Source of the DNA: Myxococcota bacterium
GTDB lineage: Bacteria; Myxococcota; XYA12-FULL-58-9; JALHOP01
DNA: 64,000 nt
NCBI GenBank assembly: GCA_022842935.1
Contig: JALHOP010000005.1
Coordinates: 374,910-438,909 of the forward strand
Direction: 5' to 3'
Below the pieces are notes generated by a model. It saw nothing but the letters and a program-made list of their open reading frames with translations. It made no database searches and was not told the DNA's origin. The stretch's first letter is position 1; each line of letters starts with the position of its first letter. The translations under genes and the position numbers were made by a program. Below are positions 16,746 through 25,986 of the stretch, piece after piece.

Positions 16746-19055
16746 TTACTCGGCGGCCGCAGCGGCTGCGGCGAGTTGGGTTGCCAAGAAGGTGAATGCG
16801 TCAGTCTGCATCTGAGCCGTCGCTGCTTGGCCCTGGGGCGTCGCTGCGGCGGGCTGCAAGAGCGAACCGTGGCCATAGGTGACTGTGTCGCTGCTGTAGT
16901 TCAACCAAGCAGCGGCCGTCGCAGAGTCGGCAAGACCGGCGCTCGGGGAGAACGGCGGCACTGTCGGCGTCGTCGCGTCAGTCGCGCTGGCGAACCCGAG
17001 GAGGCGGCCGATGATGGCGGTCGACTCGTTCGGTACTACCGCGTCACCTTCGACTTGCTGCACGAGCACGTGCAGGTCACCAGCTGCCACGCGGCCACCG
17101 ATGACGTCGAGGAAGTTCACGCCGTCGCATGGATCGGCGATCCAGCGGGTGGCCGCTGCGAACGAGCGGTAGGCCGGCTCGGACGCCACAGCGATGGGGA
17201 GCGCCGTATTGGTCTGAACGCAAAGCGCGTCGACCTCGTTGAACGAGTTGTCTGGCTGCAGCCAGAGCTTGCCTTGCAACGTGCCGTTGTTGATCAACGC
17301 GTCGATGAGCGGGCACTTGATGCGGTTGCTGTCGGTGTTCTCGAGGATGGTCGTGAGACTCACGCCGCCGACGTTGAACACGGCCGCCTTGAAGCCACCC
17401 TGCATGGCCACAGGTAGCGTTCCGATGATGGCGCCGAGCGACTGGCCGATATAGCCGACCGCGTCGGCGTTGATCGCGAAGCCGTTGCAGTTCGCGACGC
17501 CGTCGGGGGCGGCGCACTCGTTGGTCATGGCGGCGATGAGGCTCATGATGTCGAGCGCGCCCTGACGGAACCCGTCACGCGTCGCCGGGAGGTTCGAGCT
17601 CAAGATTGGCGCGAAGCACGCAGGGCTGAGCGTCGGGTCAGCAGCGCCCGCGTCGCTTGGGTCCTGGCAGGCCGAGCCGGTCGGGAAGATTTGCACCGCG
17701 CGCGAGCCGTGGAGCGGCCAGTCGATGGCGACCGTCGCGATGCCGAGGCCAGCGAGCTGGCCCGCGATGGCGAGCAAGTCGCCCTTCGAACGGGTGATGC
17801 CATGCGCGAAGACCACCAGCGGATAGCCGGTAGCAGGCGCCGGAGTTGCCGGCCGCACTGCGAGGATCTCGAGCGGATCCCCCGGTTGCTCGGTGGGATT
17901 GAGGGGGTTGCTCCACGGACCGGGAACCGGGTCGGTGAGCGCGCCAGTGTTGGGGCCGGCGACCTGGAAGTTCGGAGCGTCGAGGGCGCCGCCGAAGACG
18001 TTGCCGATGGCCGCGCAAGGCAGCTGGGTGCAGATGCCAGCGCCCAAATTGGCCTCGTAGAATTGCTCGACGGTGGCGCCTGCGGGCGCTCCTGCGATCG
18101 GGCCGAACGGGCCAGCGAGAGCGGCATTTTCGGTCACGAACGCGGCCGGGCCGGCGCCAGCCGGGTCAAGAGGCGCCTCGACGGTCTGCGTCTTGAAAGA
18201 CCACGCGATGAGAATGTCGTCGCGCGTGACCTCTTCACCGGTGACGGTGTCGAGCGCGACGTCGACGTAGGGAAGGAACGTCTGGTTGAGACCGAACAGC
18301 CGCTGGATACCAGCCAGCGACTCAATGGTGTCGGCCACGCCGTTGGCGTTCGCGTCGCGCGGGTCGAACTGGTCGAGCGGCGTGTTGTTGAACACGACAT
18401 CGCTCGTCGTCAGCACGCCGTTTTCATCCTGATCGAAGATGCTGACCGGAGCGGCGAGCTGGCGGCTGAAGAACCAGGTCGTCGACGGCTGGAACTCTTC
18501 ACCGTCAGTCGAGGTCACGCCCTGCAGGACGGCCACGGTGTAGACGGAGTCGTCGTCGAGCGGTACCACCGGCGTTACGGTGATCGCTTCGATGACGTTG
18601 GCCGCGCCGCACGTCGGCAGGGCCTCATCGTAACGAATGGTCTGGAAGCGCCCAACCTGGGCCGGTACTGCTACGGCGTCCGTCGGATCGGCCACCCGCT
18701 TCACCAGGAACACGCGCCCTGCGGTGCTCGCCAGGTCGACCTGCGCCGTGAAGGTCGCGAAGACCGCTGGCAGCCAGGTGCCCGCGCCGTCGAGCGTGTT
18801 GAGCACGCCTTCGCGCAGGCCCTGCGCCCCGGTCGATTCGCCGCACGTCGCCGGCAGCGTGTTCAACCCGGTCGTAGGCGACAGAAGGAGAACGTTCGGG
18901 AATGGAATGATGCTGTTCGACGGGTCGAAATCCTGGATCTGCGGTGAGCTCACCAGCAGTTCGGCGGTCTCGGTCTCATCGACCTCGGCTTGGTCCAAGC
19001 AACCGGCCGCGATAGCGGTCATTGCGAGGACTACGGGGATGCGAAAACGCATCAT
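16746..19055 (-). CDS. VolA-like lipase/lysophospholipase lipoprotein
   Basis: A 769-residue outer-membrane-type lipoprotein. The signal peptide ends with the lipobox IAAGC (Cys19). The N-terminal half is beta-rich with TAQVDLAST and Ca-like DENGVLTTSD words; the C-terminal half is an alpha/beta hydrolase with the oxyanion HG motif in VVFAHGITRSKGD (about residue 430) and the nucleophile elbow GYIGQSLGAIIGT (about 545), where Gly-x-Ser-x-Gly holds the Ser. This resembles the surface lysophospholipase VolA of Vibrio, which is paired with fadL. Here the FadL-OmpA gene follows directly (TAATG overlap). The ATG at 19055 and ATG at 19052 both follow AAGGAG; either is possible. Enzyme activity is inference. 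Confidence 0.85.
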   Translation of the reverse strand: MMRFRIPVVLAMTAIAAGCLDQAEVDETETAELLVSSPQIQDFDPSNSIIPFPNVLLLSPTTGLNTLPATCGESTGAQGLREGVLNTLDGAGTWLPAVFATFTAQVDLASTAGRVFLVKRVADPTDAVAVPAQVGRFQTIRYDEALPTCGAANVIEAITVTPVVPLDDDSVYTVAVLQGVTSTDGEEFQPSTTWFFSRQLAAPVSIFDQDENGVLTTSDVVFNNTPLDQFDPRDANANGVADTIESLAGIQRLFGLNQTFLPYVDVALDTVTGEEVTRDDILIAWSFKTQTVEAPLDPAGAGPAAFVTENAALAGPFGPIAGAPAGATVEQFYEANLGAGICTQLPCAAIGNVFGGALDAPNFQVAGPNTGALTDPVPGPWSNPLNPTEQPGDPLEILAVRPATPAPATGYPLVVFAHGITRSKGDLLAIAGQLAGLGIATVAIDWPLHGSRAVQIFPTGSACQDPSDAGAADPTLSPACFAPILSSNLPATRDGFRQGALDIMSLIAAMTNECAAPDGVANCNGFAINADAVGYIGQSLGAIIGTLPVAMQGGFKAAVFNVGGVSLTTILENTDSNRIKCPLIDALINNGTLQGKLWLQPDNSFNEVDALCVQTNTALPIAVASEPAYRSFAAATRWIADPCDGVNFLDVIGGRVAAGDLHVLVQQVEGDAVVPNESTAIIGRLLGFASATDATTPTVPPFSPSAGLADSATAAAWLNYSSDTVTYGHGSLLQPAAATPQGQAATAQMQTDAFTFLATQLAAAAAAAE

Positions 19056-19176
19056 GGCTCTCCTTGGCCGGCGAAAACAGCCGAGCCGGTCTCGGTTGCA
19101 TCGCGCGGGTCGTTACGTGCGCACGTCGGTAAGGCGTTTTCGAGCGCGGGTCAATCTCGATGTGATGCAAACAGGG

Positions 19177-19202
19177 ACTTTTGTTGCCAAAATCGTAAAA
19201 GT
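19177..19202. promoter_or_regulatory. imperfect palindrome in the divergent lipase/fadD promoter region
   Basis: ACTTTT (19177-19182) and AAAAGT (19197-19202) are an inverted pair separated by 14 bases, in the 246-base gap between the divergent lipase and acyl-CoA ligase genes. The spacing suits a dimeric repressor; an acyl-CoA-responsive regulator of the FadR/TetR type is a guess. No such regulator gene is seen nearby. Confidence 0.35.
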
Positions 19203-19301
19203 GCGACATTGCGATCGCGGTTTTGGGAATTCACCCCCCGCGTGGTGGGTTCCACTCGCGACTTGCAGAGCCTGCCGACCTAGAGCTAGAGAGCCCACCT
19301 C

Positions 19302-21119
19302 ATGGCCCGTACTACAATCCTTGATTTGTTCGTCGACAATGCCGAGCAGCACGCAACGAAGGTCGCAGCGCTCGTCAAGCGCGACGGTCGCTACGAAGAG
19401 CGCACCTGGAAGCAGCTCTACGACGAGGCCATGCGTGCCTCGACTGGCTTGCTTGCCCAGGGCGTCAAGCTCGGCGACCGCGTCCATATCGTCTCGAATA
19501 CGCGTCTCGAGTGGGTCATTCTCGACATGGCGATCGTGCACGCCGGCGGCATCACGGTTCCGGTCTACCCATCGTCTCTCGCCGAGGAGTGTGGCTACAT
19601 CGCGCAGAACAGCGGCGCCGTGCTCGCGTTCGTCGAAGACGAGAAGCAGACCGAGAAGATGCTGGCTGAGCGCAAGAATATGCCAGAGCTGCGCCGGGTC
19701 GTGCAGATGACCGGGGCTGTGCCGGCGAGCGCCGACGGTTGGGTCATCACGTACGACGCATTCATCAAACAAGGTGGCGACGTCGATAAGGTCAAGGCCG
19801 AGCTCGAGACGCGGCGCAAGTCGCTTCAGAAGGACTCGCCCTTCACACTCATCTACACGTCCGGCACCACGGGCAAGCCGAAGGGCGTCGTTCTTACCCA
19901 TGACGCGATGGCCTACGAGGCCGAGGCGGTGCAAGCGATCAACGTGCTCCGCGAAAGCGACATCCAGCTGTTCTTCTTGCCGCTGTCGCACTCGTTCGGT
20001 CGCGTCCTCGAAGCCGCTTGGCTGTCGTGCCGCTACATCATGGCCTTCGCCGAAAACATGCAGACGATTCGCGAGAATCTCGGTGAAGTGCGGCCGACGA
20101 TCATGTGCGGTGTTCCGCGCGTGTTCGAGAAATTCTTCAGCGCGGTGGTCCAGAAGGGGACGGCGCCGGGTGGCCTCAAGGCGAAGCTGTTCAACGCCGC
20201 CGTCGAGCTCTCGCAGAAGAACGGTGAGGCCGAGAAGGAAGGACGTTCACTGGGACTACGGGACGGCATCAGGTTCGCGGTCCTCAAGAAGCTTGTCTTC
20301 TCGAAGGTAGGCAAGGGCCTGAGCGAGCTGCTCGGCGGGCGTATGCGCATCCTGGTCTCGGGCGGCGCTCCCTTGTCGCCGAAGATCAACTGGTTCTTCC
20401 GAGACGCCGGTATCGAGATCCTCGAAGGCTACGGCCTCACTGAGACGTCTGCGGCAAGCTTCGTGAATCGTCCTGGCCAGAACAGCATCGGCTCGGTCGG
20501 CCTGCCTCTACCCGGCACGGAAGTGAAGATCGCCTCCGACGGCGAGATCCTCATCAAGGGCCGTGGCGTGATGAAGGAGTACTGGAACAATCCGTCCGCT
20601 ACTGCGGAGGTTCTGAAAGACGGCTGGTTCTCGACTGGCGACATCGGAATGATCGAGCCCGGCGGTACGCTCCGGATTACCGACCGCAAGAAGGACATCA
20701 TCGTCACGGCGGGCGGCAAGAATGTTGCCCCGCAGAACATCGAGAACGTCCTCAAGACCCACAAGCTCATCTCGCAGGCCGTCGTCCACGGGGACAAGCG
20801 CAAGTATCTGACTGCGGTCGTCACGCTCGACCCCGATGTGCTCAAGACCGTCGCCAAAGAGGAAGGTCTGGGCAACGGCTCGGTCGAAGAGCTCAGCAAG
20901 CGCCCTGAGATCGAAAAGATGGTCGACGCTTGGATCACCGAGGTGAACAAGCAGCTGGCGAGCTATGAGAGCATCAAGCGCTTCGCCATTCTCGACCACG
21001 ATTTTTCGGTCGAAAGCGGTGAGATGACGCCCTCGCTCAAGATCAAGCGTAAGGTCGTCAACGAACGCTACAAGAAGCTCTTCGACTCGATGTACGAGGG
21101 TGCTGGCGGCGGCGACTGA
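19302..21119 (+). CDS. long-chain acyl-CoA synthetase (FadD-type)
   Basis: AMP-forming ligase of 605 residues that activates fatty acids to acyl-CoA. Visible motifs are the P-loop YTSGTTGKPKGV (about residue 183-194), the GYGLTET motif that closes on the acyl-AMP (about 378-384), STGDIG with the hinge/adenylation Asp, and RKKDIIVTAGGKNVAP, the lysine-bearing region of the C-terminal subdomain. Its length fits the eukaryote-like FadD15 group better than E. coli FadD. It is divergent from the VolA-like lipase and FadL-OmpA genes, so it would activate the acyl chains they release and import. The stop overlaps the next gene start (TGATG). Confidence 0.92.
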   Translation: MARTTILDLFVDNAEQHATKVAALVKRDGRYEERTWKQLYDEAMRASTGLLAQGVKLGDRVHIVSNTRLEWVILDMAIVHAGGITVPVYPSSLAEECGYIAQNSGAVLAFVEDEKQTEKMLAERKNMPELRRVVQMTGAVPASADGWVITYDAFIKQGGDVDKVKAELETRRKSLQKDSPFTLIYTSGTTGKPKGVVLTHDAMAYEAEAVQAINVLRESDIQLFFLPLSHSFGRVLEAAWLSCRYIMAFAENMQTIRENLGEVRPTIMCGVPRVFEKFFSAVVQKGTAPGGLKAKLFNAAVELSQKNGEAEKEGRSLGLRDGIRFAVLKKLVFSKVGKGLSELLGGRMRILVSGGAPLSPKINWFFRDAGIEILEGYGLTETSAASFVNRPGQNSIGSVGLPLPGTEVKIASDGEILIKGRGVMKEYWNNPSATAEVLKDGWFSTGDIGMIEPGGTLRITDRKKDIIVTAGGKNVAPQNIENVLKTHKLISQAVVHGDKRKYLTAVVTLDPDVLKTVAKEEGLGNGSVEELSKRPEIEKMVDAWITEVNKQLASYESIKRFAILDHDFSVESGEMTPSLKIKRKVVNERYKKLFDSMYEGAGGGD

Positions 21120-22201
21120 TGTCGCGTGTCCGTTTTGGTGGCGCGCTGGCCGTGGCCTTCGCGGTCGGCTGCGCTGCCAAAGTTCAAGTGCGGCCAACGC
21201 CGTTCAAGGACAGCGATGCCTTCAAGAAGGTCCGTAAAGACGCCCTCGGTTTTCTGGACTACGACTTCAATGGTGACGGTATCGCCGACGCGGTCGTGGT
21301 GACGCGTGACGGGCAGGGGATGCGTCCGCAGGTTTTCGTGCAGACCCCGAGTGAAAACGGTGGCGTCTGGTCGCAAGCGTGCGCTGGGCCCGTGCTCGCT
21401 GGCGAAGAGCTCGACACCTTGCGTTGGGTGAAACCCGCTGAGCGTTTGCTCCTCTTGGTCGTCGCAAGCACCGACAATCCCGATACGCTGCAGCAGTCGT
21501 TCGCGTTGCTGCCCGCTAACCAGCCCTGCACCGCCGTGTTCCAGGAGCAAGTCAATCTGCAGAAGCCAGGCTATGAGGTGGTCAGCCCAGGAGAGGTCCC
21601 GGCCGGGGTGCTCGTCGACGACGCTGGCATGGTGCACGTCATCGATCGCGCACAGATGGTGCAGCTCCGCGGCGCTTCCGGAGAAGTCGAGGTGCTCAAA
21701 TCGGTGCGTGAGCGCGTCTTGTCGGACGATGGGGTGCGTATCGTCGTCGACGAGAGGCCACGCGGCTTCGTCGCTCCGCGCGGGGTCCGAGTCTCCTGGC
21801 GTCGCGACGCCCCCTCGGCAAGCGAGGACTTGTCTGTCTTGACCGACGAAGACCGCGCTACCTCGTTCGTCGCCTTGGCGGGCGACGAGGGGGTGCTAGA
21901 GATCGACAGCGGCGATCGCCCGATGGTCATCCTCGACGTTGCGCACGGCTGCGGCGTTGGCACTGGGGCACTGACGCTTTCTCCGGAATCCGCTTCTGAA
22001 GACACCCACGTCGTCGGCAAAGCCCCGGACCCGCGGTCGTTCGTCCAAGGCGTGGGGCATCGCCCACGCCTTGCAGCGGGAGAGCGCAGAGACGTGCTCG
22101 TGTTGCGTGAGGCGGTGAGCAAGCTCGCATTGCGCGTCGGTCCCGTCGACGAAGCCCGTTGCTTGACTGATGTGCGAGCCTACGGCTTCCTTTCTCCCTG
22201 A
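21119..22201 (+). CDS. lipoprotein of unknown function, coupled to the acyl-CoA ligase
   Basis: A 360-residue lipoprotein with a short signal peptide ending in FAVGC (about residue 18). The mature part starts with a short segment followed by DYDFNGDGIADAVVV, a calcium-loop-like motif seen in FG-GAP/VCBS-like beta-propeller blades, then alternating beta-strand words (DGVRIVVDERP, VLEIDSGDRPMVI). Only one clear Asp-rich loop of that kind is seen, so a true propeller is not certain. The gene is translationally coupled to the acyl-CoA ligase, which suggests a role in the lipid locus, by context only. It ends 45 bases before a convergent transporter gene. Confidence 0.62.
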   Translation: MSRVRFGGALAVAFAVGCAAKVQVRPTPFKDSDAFKKVRKDALGFLDYDFNGDGIADAVVVTRDGQGMRPQVFVQTPSENGGVWSQACAGPVLAGEELDTLRWVKPAERLLLLVVASTDNPDTLQQSFALLPANQPCTAVFQEQVNLQKPGYEVVSPGEVPAGVLVDDAGMVHVIDRAQMVQLRGASGEVEVLKSVRERVLSDDGVRIVVDERPRGFVAPRGVRVSWRRDAPSASEDLSVLTDEDRATSFVALAGDEGVLEIDSGDRPMVILDVAHGCGVGTGALTLSPESASEDTHVVGKAPDPRSFVQGVGHRPRLAAGERRDVLVLREAVSKLALRVGPVDEARCLTDVRAYGFLSP

Positions 22202-22246
22202 CCACGAGCCGGTAGCCCAAAGCCATCAAGCACTGTGTGGTCTCAT

Positions 22247-23335
22247 CTAAGGCCGCGGCTTCACGCGATCGGACCACGCAACAGCAGTGGCGTCTACGCT
22301 GAGGATGTCGTGCTCGTGGCCGAGCGACTGGTTCTCGCTGACCAGGGCATCGGGATATGCATAGTCTTCAGCGTACGAGCCGTCATCGACGAGAGTGACC
22401 GGCTCACCCTGCACCGGCCAAGCGAGCGTAGAAGTCTGCGGGCTCTGCACAGCGTGTTTCGCTCTTGAGCTCGACCACATTGTCGCGCTGCTTGCGGCAA
22501 TGACCGTAAGCGCCCCGATGACCGTCGAAACTTGAGGTAGCTCGTGCAAGAAGATGACCCCCCAAAGCGCGGCAAAGACGACTTGGGCGTGGGTCAGGTT
22601 GATCGCACGAGCAGCGGTTTCCCGTCGGAGACCTTCTGTTTGGCAGACCTGCATGACGAACGTAATGAGACCCGCTGCAAGCAGGACCAGCCACTCGGAC
22701 CCGGTAGGAACCACGAACTGGTTGACCACGAGTGGCAGGTTCACCGGTATGGCGACCAAGGGCAGATACAACATGATGATGACGTTATGCTCAGTGCGTC
22801 GCAGGTGACGCACGACCACGAAGGCGCTAGCGCTGGCGACGGCCCCGGTTGCCGCGATCAGCACGGTGACCCAGTCCGCTTCAGCGGTCGTGAGGCTAAA
22901 TAGACCGCTAGGGCGCGTCATGAAGATCACGCCGAGCAGGCTCGCCGCCGCCGCGAACGACACGAGCCAACCGGGTCTCTCGCGGAGCGCGATTGCGGCG
23001 ATGAGCGAGGTGAACAGAGGCGCAGCGTTCTGAATCACCAACGCTTCCGCCAGCGGCAAGTGCTGCACTGAATAGTGGAAGCAGGTGAGGGCGACTGCAC
23101 CGAGGAGTCCACGCAGCAACAACCCGCCACGGTTGTGTCCGAGGAGGCTCAATCCCCTGCGTCGTGCGACGGCGATACTCGCCGCAGCCACCACGAGTGA
23201 GCTGGCAAGAAAGGTTTCATAGCTGGGGATGCGCGGGACCAGCTTGATGCAAAGGCTCATCAAGCTCCAGCCGAGCGCGCTCGCCAACATAAACCAAGCC
23301 CCCGAAGAGCTTCGCTCGGTGCTGCCGTGCTGCAT
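22247..23335 (-). CDS. EamA/DMT-family transporter
   Basis: A 362-residue inner-membrane protein with about ten hydrophobic helices in two five-helix EamA halves (first helix ASALGWSLMSLCIKLV, repeat halves joined near residue 150). The helix signature LVIQNAAPLFTSLIAAIALRE (quoted in part: VIQNAAPLFTSLIAA) is a common EamA feature. The C-terminal tail after the last helix (about 75 residues, acidic and Ser/Asp-rich) is unusual. Start is ATG 23335; 62 codons of earlier frame are low-quality and predicted only by a distant ATG. Substrate unknown; the family exports amino acids, purines and other metabolites. It is convergent with the lipoprotein gene. Confidence 0.8.
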   Translation of the reverse strand: MQHGSTERSSSGAWFMLASALGWSLMSLCIKLVPRIPSYETFLASSLVVAAASIAVARRRGLSLLGHNRGGLLLRGLLGAVALTCFHYSVQHLPLAEALVIQNAAPLFTSLIAAIALRERPGWLVSFAAAASLLGVIFMTRPSGLFSLTTAEADWVTVLIAATGAVASASAFVVVRHLRRTEHNVIIMLYLPLVAIPVNLPLVVNQFVVPTGSEWLVLLAAGLITFVMQVCQTEGLRRETAARAINLTHAQVVFAALWGVIFLHELPQVSTVIGALTVIAASSATMWSSSRAKHAVQSPQTSTLAWPVQGEPVTLVDDGSYAEDYAYPDALVSENQSLGHEHDILSVDATAVAWSDRVKPRP

Positions 23336-23709
23336 TGAGATTAACACTCTAGCCGAGAAAAACGGTACCGGCGAAAGTAACTCCCGGTCGTGATGACATG
23401 TGCGAGTTGCCAACCCAACCCGACTTTCGCGTGTAAGCGACGAGCCTTCTTGCGCCCATGTCGACGTGACGGCTGCGTTGCCGCGCTCAAGAGCGATGCC
23501 TTGCCGCCAGCGGGTCAGCACTCCGCTATGGCCTACATGAGCACATAGCGCTATTCACTCGCGTTGATCTCGGCGGCCTTGACTCGCGTCTTGGGTGAGG
23601 GCCGGTAGGAGGCGGCGATCCAACAAGTCGCATGAATCATGGCGGTGCATCTGTGCTGTGTTAATGTCTGCTTTCACCAAACAGTTTCGTCCCTACTCGG
23701 AATCAACGC
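23336..23709. other. 374-base region without a gene, upstream of the TonB receptor
   Basis: No open frame of useful length. It holds a perfect 10-base palindrome ATAGCGCTAT at 23545-23554 and an A/T-richer segment near 23660-23700 before the receptor start, where a promoter is expected. No convincing -35/-10 pair is seen. Confidence 0.4.
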
Positions 23710-25950
23710 GTGAGTCCTAACTTGGGTGCTCTTTCGTTATTTTCGCTTCGTGTGTCGTGGTCCGCTGCCATCGCGGCGGCCCTCGTGACGTCGTCCGCAG
23801 CGGCGCAAACCGAGCCCGTTGCCTCAGGCGCCGGCGACGCGTCGCCAATCGAGGGTGCCACCACGCTCGATACCGAAATATTGCTCAATGCACCGGTGAT
23901 CACCGCGACTGGGCGTGAGCAATCGCGGGCTCTAGCGCCGGCGAACGTGGTCACCTGGGAGCGGGACGAGATTCATCGTCATGGCTGGACCTCGCTGGCA
24001 GACGTGCTTTCGAACACGCCGGGTTTGTATGTGACCGACGACTTGGTCCTGCCGCAGATTGGCGTGCGCGGGGTCGGCGGCGGCTTGCGCAGCGGCACGC
24101 GTATCGTGCGCATCATGATCAACGGCGTGTTGGTGAACTTCCGCCCCGACCTCACCGCCTTTCTCGGCCAGGAGTACATTCCCTTCGAAACAGTCGAGCG
24201 CATCGAGATCGCCAAAGGTCCGTTGTCCGCGCTCTACGGCGCCAACGCTTTTCTTGCGACCGTCAATGTCATTACGCGTGTGCCACGAAACGGTGTCGAG
24301 GGAGAGGCCCACGGCAATTTGACGTTCATCAACGGCAACAGCGGATTCGGTTTTGGTGGGCGCGCCGGCTATGGCAGCAGTACGGCTCACTTCCAGCTCG
24401 CCTACAATCAGGCGACGTATGACCGGTCGGGCGTCACGCTCGATCGCACGTTTGGCAACCAAGATCCGGGAACGTCCGCGTTCTCATTCTTCGACGGCAG
24501 TCCCGATCCAGGTTTCCAACCGAATCCTAGCCGCGACGACAAGACGCGCCCAAAGACCCTCTACGGCTCGGCCGAGATTCGCTCGGAAGATTACGGCATT
24601 TTCTCGCTCCAGGGGGGACTCCAGCTCCTCGACTCCGCCGCCGAGTTCCAGCCAAGCTCCGTGTTGACACACAGAAGTCGCGTCGCGCTACGCAACAACT
24701 GGCTGTCCGCAGGCTATGTCTACGGCTACGGACGTGACATCACGCTGTCGTTCACGGCGGGTCTTTCGAGCGGCAAACCACTTGGCCGCGAGACGCTATT
24801 CGCGACAGGCGTCGACGGCTTCCGATTCCAGCGGAACTTCGGATACACGGCCGTCGACATGGGCGGCGCGTTGGAGGCGAAGCTGCCGCTTCAGCTCGAG
24901 TCGAAGACCGGCGTCGACTTCAATTATGACCGTGAAGATGTTCTCTTCTTCACACAGTTCAACGTCGAGCAGCAGGGCACACGTCCACCCAACACCCCGA
25001 CCGAGCGTATCGAAGAAGGCGCGGACCGGACGGTGACGATCTCGAACGTCGGTGTCTACACGCAGCTCGGTGGGAACCCGTTTTCGTCGATGCCGGACCT
25101 CTATGTCTTGGGCAACATTCGCTACGACAAGCCGAATTTGTTCGACGGTCAGCTGACGTGGCGCGCTGGTATTGCCTACCAGTTCAGTCCTCGTGTCACG
25201 AGCAAGCTCTTCATTGGGCGAGCCTTCGAGACGCCTTCGCCTGTCCAATTGTTCGCCCGCCCAGGCTTTGGATCGGCCTTCAACATCGTCGGCAACCGAA
25301 CGATCAATGATACCGATCGCTTGCGCGTACAGAACGTGTTCAGCACAGAGCTGGCGACGACCGTCGCGATTACCAACACGGTCGTTATCGACACGTCCGT
25401 CTACTACCAGTCCATCGGTGACTTTGTTGAGTTCGAGCAGATCACCACGAACTTCACGGCGCGCAACCGCCCGCCGCGACGGTTTGTCGGCGGCGAGCTC
25501 GGTTTGCGCGGCAGCTCAAGCCGTTTGAGCACCTATGTGTTCGGTAGCGCGACCGCCCGTACATACGATGACGAGAACGGTCTTCAGCAATTCGGTTTTC
25601 GCCAGCCGCCGGAGCTTCCTGCCTACACGCTCTATGCGGGCACTACGCTGCGTTTGCCTGAGGCTTACATGGCGGTCGACATCACAGGTCGCCTGGTTGG
25701 ATCGCGCGGAGCGTCCGACAGCAACATCATCTTGAACAACCGCGAACGTTACACGTTGCCCGCTTACGCGACGGTAGACCTCACCTTGACGTCTCTCGAC
25801 TTGTTCATTTTCAGTGACAGCGCGGAGACGCGCATCACCGCCAACGTGAAAAATTTGCTAGACAATCGGTTCAACAATCCGGGCTACGGCGGCTTTGACT
25901 TCCCGTCCGTGGGGCGGGTGTTTTTCTTCCGCCTGGCGCAAACGTTTTGA
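23710..25950 (+). CDS. TonB-dependent outer-membrane receptor
   Basis: A 746-residue receptor starting at GTG 23710, with a signal peptide ending in SSAAAQ. The plug domain shows VITATGREQSRALAPANV, GWTSLADVLSNTPGLYV, IRIMINGV-type words and the ERIEIAKGPLSALYGANAF block that is typical of TonB plugs. The rest is Tyr/Phe-rich barrel strands ending in a C-terminal Phe (FRLAQTF), as outer-membrane barrels need. The substrate (siderophore, cobalamin or other) cannot be told. It is followed at 36 bases by a lipoprotein binding-protein gene, with no ABC permease or ATPase visible in the window. Confidence 0.93.
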   Translation: MSPNLGALSLFSLRVSWSAAIAAALVTSSAAAQTEPVASGAGDASPIEGATTLDTEILLNAPVITATGREQSRALAPANVVTWERDEIHRHGWTSLADVLSNTPGLYVTDDLVLPQIGVRGVGGGLRSGTRIVRIMINGVLVNFRPDLTAFLGQEYIPFETVERIEIAKGPLSALYGANAFLATVNVITRVPRNGVEGEAHGNLTFINGNSGFGFGGRAGYGSSTAHFQLAYNQATYDRSGVTLDRTFGNQDPGTSAFSFFDGSPDPGFQPNPSRDDKTRPKTLYGSAEIRSEDYGIFSLQGGLQLLDSAAEFQPSSVLTHRSRVALRNNWLSAGYVYGYGRDITLSFTAGLSSGKPLGRETLFATGVDGFRFQRNFGYTAVDMGGALEAKLPLQLESKTGVDFNYDREDVLFFTQFNVEQQGTRPPNTPTERIEEGADRTVTISNVGVYTQLGGNPFSSMPDLYVLGNIRYDKPNLFDGQLTWRAGIAYQFSPRVTSKLFIGRAFETPSPVQLFARPGFGSAFNIVGNRTINDTDRLRVQNVFSTELATTVAITNTVVIDTSVYYQSIGDFVEFEQITTNFTARNRPPRRFVGGELGLRGSSSRLSTYVFGSATARTYDDENGLQQFGFRQPPELPAYTLYAGTTLRLPEAYMAVDITGRLVGSRGASDSNIILNNRERYTLPAYATVDLTLTSLDLFIFSDSAETRITANVKNLLDNRFNNPGYGGFDFPSVGRVFFFRLAQTF

Positions 25951-25986
25951 GCGAATGGTAAGGTTGGTTGACGGAGTGAGAAGCGC

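Noticed and set aside
17691..18947. Plus-strand frame of 418 codons inside the lipase gene
   Set aside because: Antisense shadow; Arg/Val/Glu-rich without motif, and the opposite strand encodes a complete hydrolase.
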